Positions 13,901-26,932 of a DNA stretch of 64,000 bases are shown here, in pieces. Below the pieces are notes generated by a model, which made no database searches, was not told the DNA's origin, and was given only the letters and a program-made list of their open reading frames with translations. The translations under genes were made by a program, and so were the position numbers. This DNA is from Hyalella azteca (Eukaryota; Arthropoda; Malacostraca; Amphipoda; Hyalellidae): NCBI RefSeq assembly GCF_000764305.2, contig NW_025947465.1:62001-126000 (forward strand). Reading direction: 5' to 3'. The stretch's first letter is position 1. Every line of letters begins with the position of its first letter.

Positions 13901-16900
13901 CTCACTCTCCGTCCTGATCGCCATCGCTTGATGCACCTAACCAATAGAAGTTGAGTAAATTCAACAACAAAATTAACGGTGAATCCCAGGGGTTACAGTT
14001 AGTTTCCCAAGATTGGGGCAGTGAGTTGTGGGTTCGATCCCAGGTCCATGTGACTATTCTGGTCAAAATCGGCGAGGAGGCCGGGCGACGACAGGCCAAT
14101 ATGGCCTAATCAACGCTGACACCGCAATAGAAAACAAACGATAAATCCTGCCAGACTGAACTCTCAAATAGGTCAGAGGAGAATAAATTCATGTTGAGCT
14201 ACAGCGCTTATGAGCGATGTTAATATGGACGTTATGTAAAGGCTAGTAATATAGATGGTGAACGGTGGATTTGTAGTGAAATTGTGCTTGACAAACACTC
14301 CGCTTATGATATTCAAGGTGCAATGACTGAGAAGGATTCCAAGGAAATTCTAATTGGATGAGAATATTCGCACCTGAGACAGGTAGAGGTAACGTTCAAA
14401 GGCGGCCTGACCACCACTGGCCTCTGGCATGGTCATGTGCATGCTGATCTGAGCGGCCAGCTCAACTTGTCCGTTAGGATGATGCTGTCGGTGCTCCAGC
14501 ATGTCAGACCCTATCGTCCAGTCCTCCGACGACGTCTGCTGTGACAGAGTTCTGGAAAACGGGACTAAATCGATTCGGGTCTTGGTCTACTCAGTAAAAT
14601 AAGTTGTAAATTACTGCAATTTGTACAATTATTGTAGGATTTCAGTTTCTGTTCAATATTGATAACATGAATTGTGTATTGTATTATGCATGTGTCATGT
14701 AACTAAAAATTTTTGGTATAGCAAAGAATTGATAGGAAAGTCTAAAATAGGAACTTAATACGATTTGTCTCGAAAAAAAAAAGAATTATTAAATAACTTT
14801 CGCTGATGAGTGAAATGCATTCTCGTCCAAATGTAACTGCTTGAATATAGCAAACAACAAATTTGAGTCAGGCGCGAAATTTTTAAAAAATCATCTTCAT
14901 GCATGCAAGGCCCTAATACTCATTTTAACGAAAAGTAATACTTAAATCCTATCAGTAGATAGCGTTGAATCTTTTAGCTTAGTTATATTATGTGCATTTG
15001 ATAATCATCAATTACCTATATCATTTATCAGCTGACATATTGAAGCACTGGTAGCTAACAGATTAAATCTAATTTAGCAGTGGATCGTGAAGTGAACTTG
15101 TCCTGGGAATAAGCTAGTTTCACAGTGATTGGCACTTCACGGTAGCAATACAATAAAGCAAACATTAAACAATAAATGTCTATTGAGGAAATACACTCGC
15201 TTAGAACGTACCAGGCCATACACTTTGTGTGTGACTTACTTGAACGAAGGCCACGACTGGAAGCCATATTCGGAGGCAAAGCGGGCGTTGGGGTAGGTTT
15301 TGGGGTTCCAGCCGTTGCTAGCGTAATTGTAGTAATGGACTGAAAATTTTAATTAATTGTGTCAGTATGTATAGTGAACTAAAATGTCACGGAATAATCC
15401 ATTGTAAAAATTTATCAACATATAAGCATACTGTGAATCCAATACCTAAATAGATATTACAAATCCTGCCGAAAAAGACTTTTTAAATGTTCGAAATGCT
15501 CTGAAATAGCAAACAAAAATCCCAATTAGTTAAGTAACATAAATCGTTTGACGAGTGCCAGTATAATAATGATAGGGAATTTTAAATGTAGATGCAGTTT
15601 ATTTAATTACTCTGGTCATGATATTATCCATGAATGAATTGATACTACGGTGCTCCAAGCTTGATATTTTGATCTCACTGTCTCCATATCGCGGATCTCC
15701 AGGATTCTCTGAGACGTATCCCTCCAGGATGGTTTGGATGCCGTTGCTGGGCGAGGACGACTGCACTTCTCGTGAAGGATCAATGCTTGACAGCAGCGGC
15801 ATGATGGTGTTCACGTACAGCTCGATGTAGTCAGACTTGTATTGCTCAAAGTCTACGTTTGTTCCATACCTTAAAAGATATACGCATTAGTCAAATTTGA
15901 GGCAATATTTAGATGCCTTCCTGATTATATAAATATCTATAAATATCAGCCTGAGAGCAGTGATTCAACGACTAATGTGAGGGATAGGTAATCGCATTAC
16001 GGATCTTATCCAGACTTAACTTGACTTATAGGGTGACAGGTAAGGAAGTTATTAAAGAGGTACAGGCACACGGCTGAGGTACTCCTACAGTGAGTTCTAA
16101 ATTACTGCTATCAGCCTACTCGTTCCCTCTTATTAAAGTGATGAGGGATGGGGGGGGGGGTTTAAAAGCTTAGAGTGCATCAGCTAGGTGCTCGGGTGCC
16201 GCGGTTCTAGAGTCTTCGCCAGTTGTAGGTTGACATCCTTGTACGGTTCAGAATCTGAGCTATCCGTTGCGAGAATTACTTCTGCAACAAATCTTTGTTA
16301 ACGAAGAACGTAGCTTGCGCGGAAAACTTACAGTTACTGCTCTTATCATGCGTTAAAGAATCACTGCATGAGAATTTGAAGTAAATTTCTTCCTGCGGCC
16401 GCAACTGTGCAATGAAAAGCCGGGGTCACAGTTATGGCATTGGTTTTATCTGAGCCTCTTCATATTTGAGCCATACTTGATAATCTTATTTGATTAATAA
16501 ATGAAATAACTCACCAATTGTCCCGTAAAGCTCCTTCGTTTTCATTATTGGCGTTGTAGAAGAGCACAGACGGATGCAAGTTCAGACGCTTGGCTTGTGA
16601 GTTGACTTCTTCAGTAACGGTTTGCAAGAACCAATCACTCGTAGGATACATGCTGCAGGCGAACATCATGTCCTGCCAAAGAATCGGCAACAGGCCATGG
16701 GCCTATTTCTTCAGTGCCTACACTTCTATTCTTTTCTATTCTAAGACTGTATTAGATGAAAGCGATGCCAAAATATGAATGCATGAAAGATGGTTGTAGA
16801 GGTGGGGACCTTCTGTTTTGTGTTAGGTTAGGGGCGCTTGGTGTGAATGGACGTACATACAAGTGGAATGAGAGGAGGGAAAATAAATGTTTTATGTGTG

Positions 16901-19900
16901 ATAGGATGATAAGGAAACTGTGCAGCACTTGTTCATGGTTTGTGGAGCGTATGAGAGAGAGCGTCAGTCTACGATGGAGGTGATTCTGAATGAAGGAGGT
17001 GAGATTAAAGAAGTGGGGCATGAGAGAACAAGCGAAGAGTGGATGGCAATGATTGTGGGTCTGTCTGAGGGAGCAACTGCAGCTATGTTTGAGAGTGTGA
17101 AGAGATATTTGGAAAACGTGTGGTTGAGGGAGCGGAGGATGATGATATGAGTGGGGTCTTGTGTAGTGGAGGTGCACATGTTCACCAACAGCCTCTGAGG
17201 CAAATGCAAGCGAGAGGGGTGAACATGTGGGATGTTATGAAGGTCAGCACGCACCCAATTCCAATTTCGTGCAATGGTAGCAATGAATTCAATTGGTAGA
17301 TTCAGTCTTAGTAGCAATGAATTCATCCTGAAACTTCTAACCCTTCTTATCCACTCAAAATTTATTCCAAATTAAACGCATCTAGAATTTTTCGGAAATC
17401 ATAAAGTGAAATTGTATTAATTTCGGAATATTTCACCGCAATTTGCTTCGGCAGTACTTACATCGTAAAATTCTTCGGTTTCGTATAAACCGCCGCCCCA
17501 AACACGGACGGCATTCTGATTGGCGGCAACCGCGTCCTCGAGAAGCTGGCGGACGTACGATGGCGTGACGCGTTCCGGCAACACATGAGCAGGGATCCAA
17601 TTACTTCCACGCATGAATATCGGAACATTATTGATGTAAGGGCGAAATAGTCGCCCTGAAAGTAATAGAGAAATTCTTAGACTTCCAGCCATCGTTGTTC
17701 AAAGAGATTAGCATCACATTTGACTGTTCTATGCATGAGAACAATATAATTTTTATTAAAACAATCAACACAACTGAAGTGTACTGTAAATTAGCGTCAC
17801 ATATTTTCATATAGTTTAAATGCTTCTTCCTACGCCAGAAGAATTGAATTGTCCCACTGTTACCACACTGAAGCAGAGGTAAGTACAAATTTCGAACTTC
17901 AACAATTTTCGAACGACCTGAACAGAAGCTAATAAAGCAATTACGTATTATTGAAAGGAACGGATACAAAAAAATGATAAGCGGATAAATGTCTACTCGC
18001 CTGCCTCGGGCGCCGAAAGGTCGGCAAACTGTTGGTCAATGAAAGCGGTTCTGAGGCCAATTCTGGCGGTGCGGATGGCTATTTCCGAATTGTCTACGTT
18101 CCAACACTCAACTTGCAGTTGATACAGCGTCTGATTGCCGTAGCCAACTGGCCACCACAGTTGAGAATCCTGATAGAAACGAAATGTGATACAAATTTAT
18201 TTTACCAGTCTTCGATATTGCCAATAATTTCAATTTATCTTTGATGAAAACGAGTAGATATGGTGAATTTGCTGGGCGTTTTATTTGCTTTTAAATTCGT
18301 GGTAAACTTGCGATTTAAGCAGACTAATGATATGAGTACTAAGAAATCTTTGGTGTTAACTAATTCAACAGTTATAGTCTACACTGCTAACTAATTCAAC
18401 TTGGCATTAATTTCCGGAAACAATTTAACACTACGCTGCTCTGGATTAATGAATTCAGTGTCTTATGAAAACAATTAATCAAACCCACATCTATTGTCTC
18501 TCTATAATTCATATACATGTTAAAACTGCAAATGAATGTAATGTTTTCTTCGAATGTAACTACCGAATGTAACTACCGCTTGCAACTTGTATCTAGAAGC
18601 GCGACCGTACTATCAAAAACAGTTAAGAGCAGGGTTGCCAGATGGCCTAAGAAATGGCCAAGTCAGCGGACAAAGAAGGCCTTTAATTCAATATATACTA
18701 GACTATTTGTAGGTTCTGGTGTAAAAATTCCATTTTCCTTTTTCCGCAATATATAAAATTTAATAAAAAAGTGCCGCCATCATTAATTTTAGCCGGCCAA
18801 CGCAATTGAAAAAAAGCTAAATCGCGGAATTTGTCCGAAAAAAAACCAGTCTTCGATATTGCCAATAATTTCAATTTATCTTTGATGAAAACGAGTAGAT
18901 ATGGTGAATTTGCTGGGCGTTTTATTTGCTTTTAAATTCTTGGTAAACTTGCGATTTAAGCAGACTAATGATATGAGAACTAAGAAATCTTTGGTGTTAA
19001 CTTAATTCAAAAATTATAGTCTACACTGTTAACTAATTCAACTTGGCATTAATTTCGGGAAACAATTTAACACTACGCTGCTCTGGATTAATGAAGTCAG
19101 TGTCTTATGAGAACAATTAATCAAACACTAAAAGCAGGATTGCCAGATGGCCTAAGAAACGGCCAAGTCCGCGGACAAAAAAGGTCAACAAAGGCCTTTA
19201 ATTCAATATATACTAGTATATTTGTAGGTTCCGGTGTAAAAAATCCATTTTTCCTTTTTCGCAATTTATAAAATTTAATAAAAAAAGTACCGCCATTATT
19301 AATTTTAGCAGGCCAGCGCAATTGAAAAAAGCTAAATCGCGGAATTTGCCCAAAAAAAAACTTCAGGCTACCCTGGTTAAGAGTTTGTTGACAAGCGATC
19401 ACTGACCGCTTGTCAATCTAAATCCACCAGTCATGGTCAAGAAATAGGCCGCTAAGTGCACTAAAGTGAGTTTTAAAATAACGGCCCCTAGTAACTTAGG
19501 TTACCGTTATCAGGTAATGCGTAAAATAGAAAATAATGCTCACCTCCCCTAAGTAGGTGGTGATGGTCATGTTGATGAGATCGCCAGTACTGGATGGTCC
19601 AAAGTTGACGCCGGCACTCGTAGTCCTGACGCCGTCCACAAATATATCCACTTGCCCGCGCAATTCCAGTGAAGGATCGGCCAAGATGATATCGAGCTAC
19701 AGGAAGATAATGACCGGTCATAAAACTATTTACAAAATAATTACTGGTCATAAAACTATTTACAAAATAATGACCGGTCATAAAACTATTTACAAAATAA
19801 TGACCGGTCATAAAACTATTTACAAAATAATGACCGGTCATAAAACTATTTACAAAATAATGACTGGTCATAAAACTATTTACTGCAGGCTTTTATTTGC

Positions 19901-22702
19901 AAATCTTGAACACCGCATTATTGGATTTCACAAAGAGGCCATATAAACAATCACTCTTGCAGGTGCACATTGGGTTCAGTTGAGCCCTGTGATCAAGAAT
20001 AAAAAGTGGACAATGGAGATGCAACTGGTCACTCGGGGCAGGACCTATTCATGTCCAATACTGCATGTTCATGCAAAAGGGTATAGAGTTCACACAATAG
20101 ATCCGAGGCAAGTTGAGCACAAGGAACTGTCTACTCAAAGGATGCACGTAAAAATTAACACAAATAAAAATAATATTTTAACTAGAATTTACTTATGAAG
20201 TAAGGCATACTACAACTAACATAGTAGGTGAATTGTTCAACATAGGCAAATGTGAATGCCCGCGAAAGGAAAATTCAAATACTTCGAAATAAATTCCATA
20301 CATGGCACTTATCATAGATGATCGAATTATCAATTTAGTTGAGGTCAAGCGACGGGTCGAGATGATCCAAATTACATTACTCTTTTCGTACCAAGGCAAA
20401 TTAAATTGGTTCAATTACAAATTATATGTACGACACAGCATCCCGAGACTTACGTAAACTTCCAGTTCCCATGACGTCCTAAAGTCTGGGTCAGGCAGAG
20501 GCGGCAGCGGCTCGAATGGCCGCGTGATGACAGTCATGTCTCTTATATACGTCGAACTGAATCCGATGATGGTGAACGGTCTCCTGCACAACACCAGGTA
20601 AACGCAACACTAAAAATACGTCACTACAAGTTTATACACTGCGCGATTCTATAGATAAACTGACAGCAAACCTTTAAAGTACGTGAAATAAAAATAATAT
20701 TGTTCCCTAAAGCCGTTTAAATAGTGCCAGTTGCTACTATATATCATTAACATATGACATTGCTTGAATAGAAGACTTATACTTGTGTTATATGTCTATG
20801 TGTTAAGTGGAGACCCAATCCCCCGAGAAAGACTCCTTCATCATGCGGTTGTGGTTCTCGTTTTGGCTTAGTGGTAGCGGCGCCGAGATGAGAGGAGCTA
20901 GGCTTGTGTTCGAACCTCGGTAGGCTCAATACATTTCTCGGTGTCGCTTAGTCGCTGCCAAAAAGTGGCGTCCTGACCATGGCTTTGTGTTGGCGTCCCT
21001 TAACGAACTCTGGGTACTAGTTACGTGGAGGGGATCTTAAGACGGTTGGCGGTGCACTTACCAGACCCCCATGCTTGGAAAAGCTGGGCCCCAGTCCCAC
21101 GAGAAGGACGCCTGCATCTTGCGGATGTGGTTGGCGTGACACTCGCCCTTGCTTTCGGGCGCCTGGCACTCCGGCAAGACGGGGTAGTTAGCCGCCTGTT
21201 CCTCGTACGCTCGTCGAGACCATTCGACGGGTGACACGAACGCTATTTCTAGCGTCACCTCAGAGCTGCTCTGGAATGAAAATCAGGGCGAGTTAGCGCA
21301 AAATTATTATCAACTCTGTGTTCGCACAAGAGGTAAAAATACAGAATTATTCACTACTTTAAAAGTTTGTTTCGAACGGCTCTGATACAACAATTTATTC
21401 GCCTTTCGCGACAAAGTCTTACAAAAGCGCCGATCAGATTCACCTGCACGATGCTGGTGACGTCGAAGATGTACTTGACGAACATGTTGTTGGTCTCACC
21501 CACCAATACACCGTTAGCCGTAATCGAAGCCACTGTGTCCACTCCTTCAAATTCGAGTATAATCTTCTTCTCGGCTTTCAACTTCTCCGAAACTGAGAGA
21601 AATTTGGATGTTTTCACTGAAAACTACTGGCTTACAACCCATTGTGACCAATGGAAATTTCCTATTCTGTTAGTAATGTGTAGCCTATCAGTAGTAAGTG
21701 AATATGATGTAAGTTTATGCCGGAGTTTTTCGACGTTTCGGACTTTCGGTTTCTAAAGACAAAAAAAAAAACTGATGACATTTTTACCGCCGTTAATGTA
21801 CTAATTATCGGCCTTGAACTAATCGTAGGCCACAAACTATAAAATGTTAAGCTTTGGTCAATAGCTGAAATTTATGAATAATAAACAATCCCCACGAAAA
21901 GAACTGCATTCAATTGTACCCTGGAAAGTGGCCGAGTAGGTCCAGTTAGTGTAGGAGACCCAGCGGTAGTCGAGGTCGTTGTAGCGGTAGTACACATCAC
22001 CCTGGTCTAGTACTCGTGCCGCCTGCAGGTCGGAGTAAACTCCTCCTGGTACGCTACCAGGTACGCTTGTAGCTGGATAACATACGGCATGGTCATTACT
22101 ATGTCGATGGTACACGTCGCCTTGGTTTAGTACACGACAGCAGGTAACTTTTAAGCACTACATACTTTATGATGGGATTCTGATGATAAAATACAGGAAT
22201 ACACGTAGAAAGCAGCACTGATTACAGAATATTATGCCTAGTATAATTTTATAATTCAGCGCCTTACTGTCATTAGAGAGCGTCCATTGCAAGGAGCTGC
22301 CGCTGATGGTTGTGAGAGCTGCAGCTGGACGCAGCAAAACCAACGTGGCCGACAACAACAACAACAGACTTACTTTACCCTGTTGAGAAAATGACAACAA
22401 TTTCTCAAAAGATGTTATAAATAAAAAAAAGTGATTACAAAATGTAAGCAAATACATAATCACGTAAATAACCCATTAAAGGCTGTAGAATTCGAGAATC
22501 TTTTATGTAATATTTGCAAAATTCGTTGCACAATGTATGTATAAAACAAAATTATTCCATTTAGTGACAAGTAAATAACATGTATGCAAAGTCACACTTG
22601 ATTTCTTCGTTGATATCAGTGTCTAACACAACAGGATATCATGTATTCATGTCACGTGTTATCTTGCCATAAATCTAATTAAATTATAGGTGCACTCACC
22701 AT
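10905..22702 (-). CDS. MANBA: Lysosomal beta-mannosidase (GH2), complete, 18 exons
   Basis: Removes terminal beta-linked mannose from the Man-GlcNAc core during lysosomal N-glycan breakdown. Exons (high to low): 22702-22700, 22379-22268, 22072-21920, 21616-21444, 21270-21062, 20583-20454, 19696-19544, 18169-18001, 17655-17462, 16702-16515, 15869-15679, 15339-15240, 14551-14374, 13936-13789, 13037-12949, 12646-12524, 12083-11874, 11141-10905. They sum to 2760 nt, 919 residues plus stop, close to the vertebrate enzyme (about 880). Seen: a signal peptide ([10 protein letters not shown] start), [50 protein letters not shown], the acid/base Glu in NANNENEG (near residue 486), the nucleophile Glu in [11 protein letters not shown] (near 582), and [18 protein letters not shown]. 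The start ATG is the last codon of exon 1; the next exon starts with the signal peptide. Intron 8 uses a GC donor (18000-17999). The exon 10 acceptor (TAG at 16704) is the least certain boundary. No frameshift or stop was found, so it looks functional. Confidence 0.95.
13978..14070 (+). repeat. tRNA-like (SINE-type) fragment
   Basis: The stretch GTGGGTTCGATCCCAGGT contains a good pol III B box (GGGTTCGATCC) about 15-35 bp after a poor A-box-like region. It lies in mannosidase intron 13. I cannot fold it into a tRNA, so a degraded tRNA-derived SINE head is more likely than a tRNA gene. Confidence 0.35.
16750..17155 (+). mobile_element. 3' coding end of a non-LTR retrotransposon, decayed
   Basis: The + strand encodes [17 protein letters not shown] and then NKCFMCDRM, followed after a frameshift near 16915 by [15 protein letters not shown] and [13 protein letters not shown] up to a stop at 17150. 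This is the usual C-terminal zinc-knuckle region (C-x2-C ... H-x3-C) of non-LTR reverse transcriptase ORFs. Only this 5'-truncated end is present. It sits antisense to the host gene, in mannosidase intron 9, just upstream of exon 10. It is dead because of truncation and the frameshift. Confidence 0.75.
18204..19363. repeat. 641-bp tandem duplication in mannosidase intron 7
   Basis: Copy 1 (18204-18844) and copy 2 (18845 to about 19363) start with the same sequence CCAGTCTTCGATATTGCC and stay similar; copy 2 lacks about 130 bp that correspond to 18488-18620. The duplicated block takes in plain intron sequence plus the left part of the MITE described at 18630-19375. Confidence 0.9.
18630..19375. 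mobile_element. hAT-type MITE with 8-bp target duplication, internally duplicated
   Basis: The left end reads CAGGGTTGCC (from 18630) and the right end, read inward on the other strand, CAGGGTAGCC (ending 19375), an imperfect inverted repeat. Both sides are flanked by GTTAAGAG (18622-18629 and 19376-19383). An 8-bp target duplication with CAGGG ends is typical of hAT non-autonomous elements. The span includes the second copy of the 641-bp tandem duplication, so the original element was probably only about 0.23 kb. No transposase is encoded. Confidence 0.7.
19706..19885. repeat. Six 30-bp tandem units next to mannosidase exon 7
   Basis: Six nearly identical 30-bp units, each containing the palindrome-like TGACCGGTCA and then TAAAACTATTTACAAAATAA. 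Because 30 is divisible by three, the array is open on both strands, which gives false repeat-protein reading frames. It ends about 10 bp from the exon 7 acceptor (exon begins at 19696), so the units occupy the place of the branch point and polypyrimidine tract. Confidence 0.95.
20862..20960 (+). repeat. tRNA-derived SINE head
   Basis: A perfect A box TGGCTTAGTGG (about 20872) and a B-box-like TGTTCGAACC 33 bp later have true tRNA spacing. Acceptor and T stems do not pair well, so I call it the head of a tRNA-derived SINE rather than a tRNA gene. It lies in mannosidase intron 5, between exons 6 and 5. Confidence 0.5.
22084..22146 (-). pseudogene. Partial duplicate of mannosidase exon 3
   Basis: Read on -, this intron stretch encodes [15 protein letters not shown], plainly a copy of [14 protein letters not shown] in exon 3 (22072-21920). 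It lies immediately upstream of the exon 3 acceptor, which it leaves intact. It has no donor of its own, so I take it as a decayed local duplication rather than an alternative exon. Confidence 0.75.
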
Positions 22703-25700
22703 GATGAAAAGCAGAAGACTGTGCAGAGACAATAAAAATTTCGCGTTTTCATACGAAGTGTTTTTTGCGGCCTGCGTTTTCTCAAGGCAGTGCAGCAGTG
22801 ATAACCTATCAACAACTGCTTCTTTTCGATCGAATGTTTCTCGTTTAAAAAAATGCTACAAAGATGAGAATCGAGAGAAAAATCTCCACTTAAATGTTAC
22901 ATGGGTGATTAAACTGTTATTTTTTTCGTACTTCAGTGTATACGTTCAGTTCAACAGGCAATTCAGTTCAATATACAAATTTTCACAATATACAATCATG
23001 AATTGATATTAGACGGTTCCTATTTTGGGTCACAAGAGCATCAAGGTCGAAAAAAATTAAAACACGATAAGTTATTTCGCTATAAATAATTTTCGTCTTG
23101 TGGACAGTTTATAAAACATTTTATTATAGCCCCTTGAAACCTGCGAATATTTACATCAAATAATACCAAATAAATAAAAGAACATATAGGACTGGTCAGA
23201 CACCTGCACCTGTAAGTTCTCACAGGACCGACAAGTAAGTGAGATAATAGATGATTGTTGCCGATAGGTTCACATTCAATGATAAACACGTGACTCGCAG
23301 GTACAACGCACTTAATGGTAGACAAGTTGCTCGGATGGATGATATTAATGATACTATGACTACTGCAAACTAAGCTTCACGCAGCTACATCAACTTCACC
23401 TACTTCATCTTGAATCGGTAGAGCAAATTAAGGAATAATTGCTTCTAGATTTTACCTAAAAACATTAGGATCAAATGAAACACAAATAGTCTAATAAGAC
23501 ATTTCCTTTAATTTACATATAGGCCGTCACATACAAGCATCTAGTCAGTGTGAATAATTTCCCCACCACTAGTGGAACGAACGATAGGTCAAGCGCAGAA
23601 AGCATCCGTAGGACGAGAGTTATGTTATACAATTTTCGTAAGCCCTTATAGGTCATCAGACAAAATATTAGTTACAGAGAGGCACGTCAAACCTTCATCC
23701 TGGTAATAAACACCATGCTCAATGAAGATTATTTTTCTTCAGCGCAATACCAAGCCTATCAACGAGAACTAACTGCAATTCAGAAACATGATGAATCTCG
23801 TAATATCAAGGATTGTTACGTTAGTCAGATAATTCGTTTTACGAGACTAAGAAGACGCTTGCTACAGAAAAGTTCGGCTAAAACTCCGAAAAAGTTGTGG
23901 GTCCATCAAGACAAAAACAGTAGAAAGTTGAAACAATTCTTTCTGCCTCCAATCATGTCTACGCATATCACAGCACGATCAAAGTAATAAAGGTACTGGA
24001 ACAACAATGGCTACATATTTGCAGTATACTAAGTTGTCAAAATTGGAAGTATAATACAGTACAAGTTGTCAGAATTTCACTCAATTTGATCAGGAAATGC
24101 TTAGAGGAAAAGAACGACATTAGATCAGAATTATCCAACTCAAATCTGCGATGGTAAGTGCGAATAGACATTTTCTGTCACACACAGTCGGTAGTAGGAT
24201 ACAACGACAGTAACGACATTCCAGAGTTAGGTGCTAGGCTCCGAAAAGAAATGCAAATCACTGTAAATGAGTCCGGTTAAATATCAGGGAACAGGAAGGT
24301 AGTTGGAGGATGATTAACGTCTGAGGATGAGTTTAAGCCTTCAGTTTATACGCATCAAAACCAGGGTGCGCACGCGCAGATTTTTCTCAACATAGGCGAT
24401 TACGAAGGACACTTTATCGAAGTGTTTATTGAAATATGAAATAAATGTTGAGACCCACACTTCAATGGCCGCGCCACAACAGAAAAACCAAGTTAGTCTT
24501 TTAAAATGAAGCAATATTCTCTTCATTACTCAACATTTTGCACGAACTATGTAACAATCCTAGGAATACCACTTCATATCAAAAGTTGTTTCAAAGTGGA
24601 AAGTGGCAATTTCAAGTACATATGAAAAAATGTTTCCAACGCATTCTTATTTCTCGCACCTCAACTAAGCTCCGACTTAATTATTGAAAGCCTAGCTACA
24701 TTCAGCACATAGAAATAACTTCATGGGAAGCGAAGTGCTTACTGTAAAGCAATCACATAATGTTAAATTTCATTTGAGTGCAGATAATTGACATGATCAC
24801 ACCGTAACGTAGAGGTACGACAAAAAAAAAACGTAATTTAAGTATATGGTGTATAAACCACACAAATTTCGTTTTGTCGAAGATTATTCGAGTATCTAAT
24901 ACAATGTGAATTGAAATCCATCTCGACAAGAATAAATCCAACAGCACAAGTAAGCTATTAATAACATGAATAATGTACATGAAATGTCGAAGACTACCGG
25001 GTGGCGTCTTTCAACTTTGTTCATTAGCAATTCAAAACGGGGATAATCCATCCGCCAATTTTTCTGTATCACAAACCCCTTGGACACCGCAGCAAAACCT
25101 TTTCAATAAGGAACAACAGCTGCTGGAGTTCAAGTGAAATTTTGATTTACTTGAAAGCGATTAAGCACTTTCCACACTCGAGCATGAGCGCGCCAAACTA
25201 CTCACGACGCAATAGGACGGAACAGAACCTATTTATAAGGAACATACGATAAACAATAAACAAATTTATCAACCGACAGCAATTCTTGCAATTAATGGCT
25301 AATAAATGATGATGGTACAAATATAGGTAGCCATGCCTATTTGTCCAGACAAGAACAAACTCGCGGTTGTCGATGAGCAGACCTAAACACGAGACGCAAG
25401 AAAACGCAATAAATAAACGAATTTGCACACAAGCAAGGAGAAAATAACAACAACAGTTGGGAATCAAGTTCAAAGAAACCCACTTGACGCTAAACAATTC
25501 AAGGCAATTTGTGTAAACTGCAATGAAATGAATTTGACATAAATAATGAGATAATAGAGCCGATGTAGATGAATAAGCAGAAATGAGAGAAGAAACGAAG
25601 AATAAGATGAATAAGAAGAAACTTTCCTTGCTGTACGACTACATCACAGGCAATGCTGACGACAGACAATAGTTCAATGTAACAGTCGCAAAACCAGTAC

Positions 25701-26932
25701 ACAAGGTAAAATCGTGCAATTCTTCCTCATTTTACTCTACCAATGCAGAAGATAACGGAGTTTCTTTATGACGTCAAAGAGTTTATCATAAAATAATGAA
25801 CTTGACCCAACAGAATCACAAAATAATTTGAAATGAGAACACTTACGTGTGATATGAACTTGATAAGGTTAACACTATGGACATGTCGATTCAAAGTCTA
25901 GTTTTTATGCTAAAATTATAATCCTACTCATTCTTTTCGCCACGAAGTAGCGAACATATAATTCGCAACTAATTCGCCAGCCATATTATTAGCCATTAAT
26001 AGGTTTCCATCGGACAGATGGTTGTCGAAGGAAATATTTTACAATTTTTGTACATGCCAATTGTTCGTTTGATAGCAAATGTCTTCAAATCACCATTTCA
26101 CTGCCAAAAATAAATTAGGTAAGCAAAGTTATCCGGAATTTAGGCTAGAATCGCATCCCAAAAATATCCATTATTCATGCGTGCTGGGGCACGTATGAAT
26201 AATGGATCTTTTATGCAATTAATAATGCAGCAAAATTTGAAATATATGCAAGTGCACGCGAGTCCTGCGAGCACATGATGGCAAAATTACAACGACTGGT
26301 CAATTGCAAACAACTTATGCAATATTTCAACAAACAACAAGCCAGCAAGTAACGAAAAATAATATCATACAGACATTGAAGGTGATTACGAAAATCATAA
26401 GGGGTTATAGGATAAAAAATAACCAATTTGTGGATGGACTAAATTCAAATTTATAGACGGGGCAAAAACCTCTACAATTTGTAGATGACGTAGGTAAATG
26501 ACAAACTCAATGCCTAACTTTCACATTATGCCCCCGTTCTACTTAAAGAATGATACGTACCTATCTTTTTCTAGTGTTAATGAAATATAAATAGATCACC
26601 ACAAAGACAAAAGAATTCATATTGATTCGATAATTCACAACCTGTTTGGCAAAAATACACGGCGGATATGGTATCTGCTCCACAGAATTTGACAATAGTT
26701 TCCTGGTGGAAAGTTGTTATTAACAGCAAAGACAAGTTCTGAGTAGCAGATATATGCTCATCGAACGAAACTTAAAAGATATGTAGGATAGATCGTCCAA
26801 ACATGCCAAAGAACTGATTCATTAAATAAAATGTACCTAAGCGAAAAATGAAATAATAAATGAAGATTGCAATAGAAGAACACAAAAATTTGAGTACGAT
26901 TAAATAAAAACCCTATTGCCCACGAAGCAAAA
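22703..26932. other. AT-rich spacer between the mannosidase and cullin-1 genes
   Basis: The first part presumably holds the 5' UTR and promoter of the mannosidase gene (exon 1 ends at 22700). One + reading frame of 90 codons at 23715-23987 is basic and matches nothing I recognise. A near-perfect hairpin lies at 26166-26207. No exon with convincing family similarity was found. Confidence 0.5.
26166..26207. repeat. Short near-perfect hairpin
   Basis: Arms of about 19 nt (left TCCATTATTCATGCGTGC, right GCACGTATGAATAATGGA) pair with one G-T type mismatch around a 4-nt loop TGGG. It stands alone in AT-rich spacer. Stem length is short for a microRNA precursor. Confidence 0.8.

Noticed and set aside
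19706..19885. Possible CRISPR array
   Set aside because: Units are contiguous with no unique spacers, and the host is a eukaryote with introns. The same holds for 35588-35773 and 59353-59833.
19488..19946. Repeat-protein reading frames ([14 protein letters not shown] and the opposite strand)
   Set aside because: They arise because the tandem unit is 30 bp long; the array is in an intron of the mannosidase gene.
20862..20960. Functional tRNA gene
   Set aside because: A and B boxes are good but acceptor and T stems do not pair; a SINE head explains it better.
22167..22463. Mannosidase start within an unspliced frame beginning at 22463
   Set aside because: A clear acceptor TCTCAACAG at 22380 and an ATG ending exon 1 at 22700 give a clean signal peptide instead.
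23715..23987. 90-codon + reading frame with a basic product
   Set aside because: No splice sites, family similarity or neighbouring exons; length is within chance for this much sequence.
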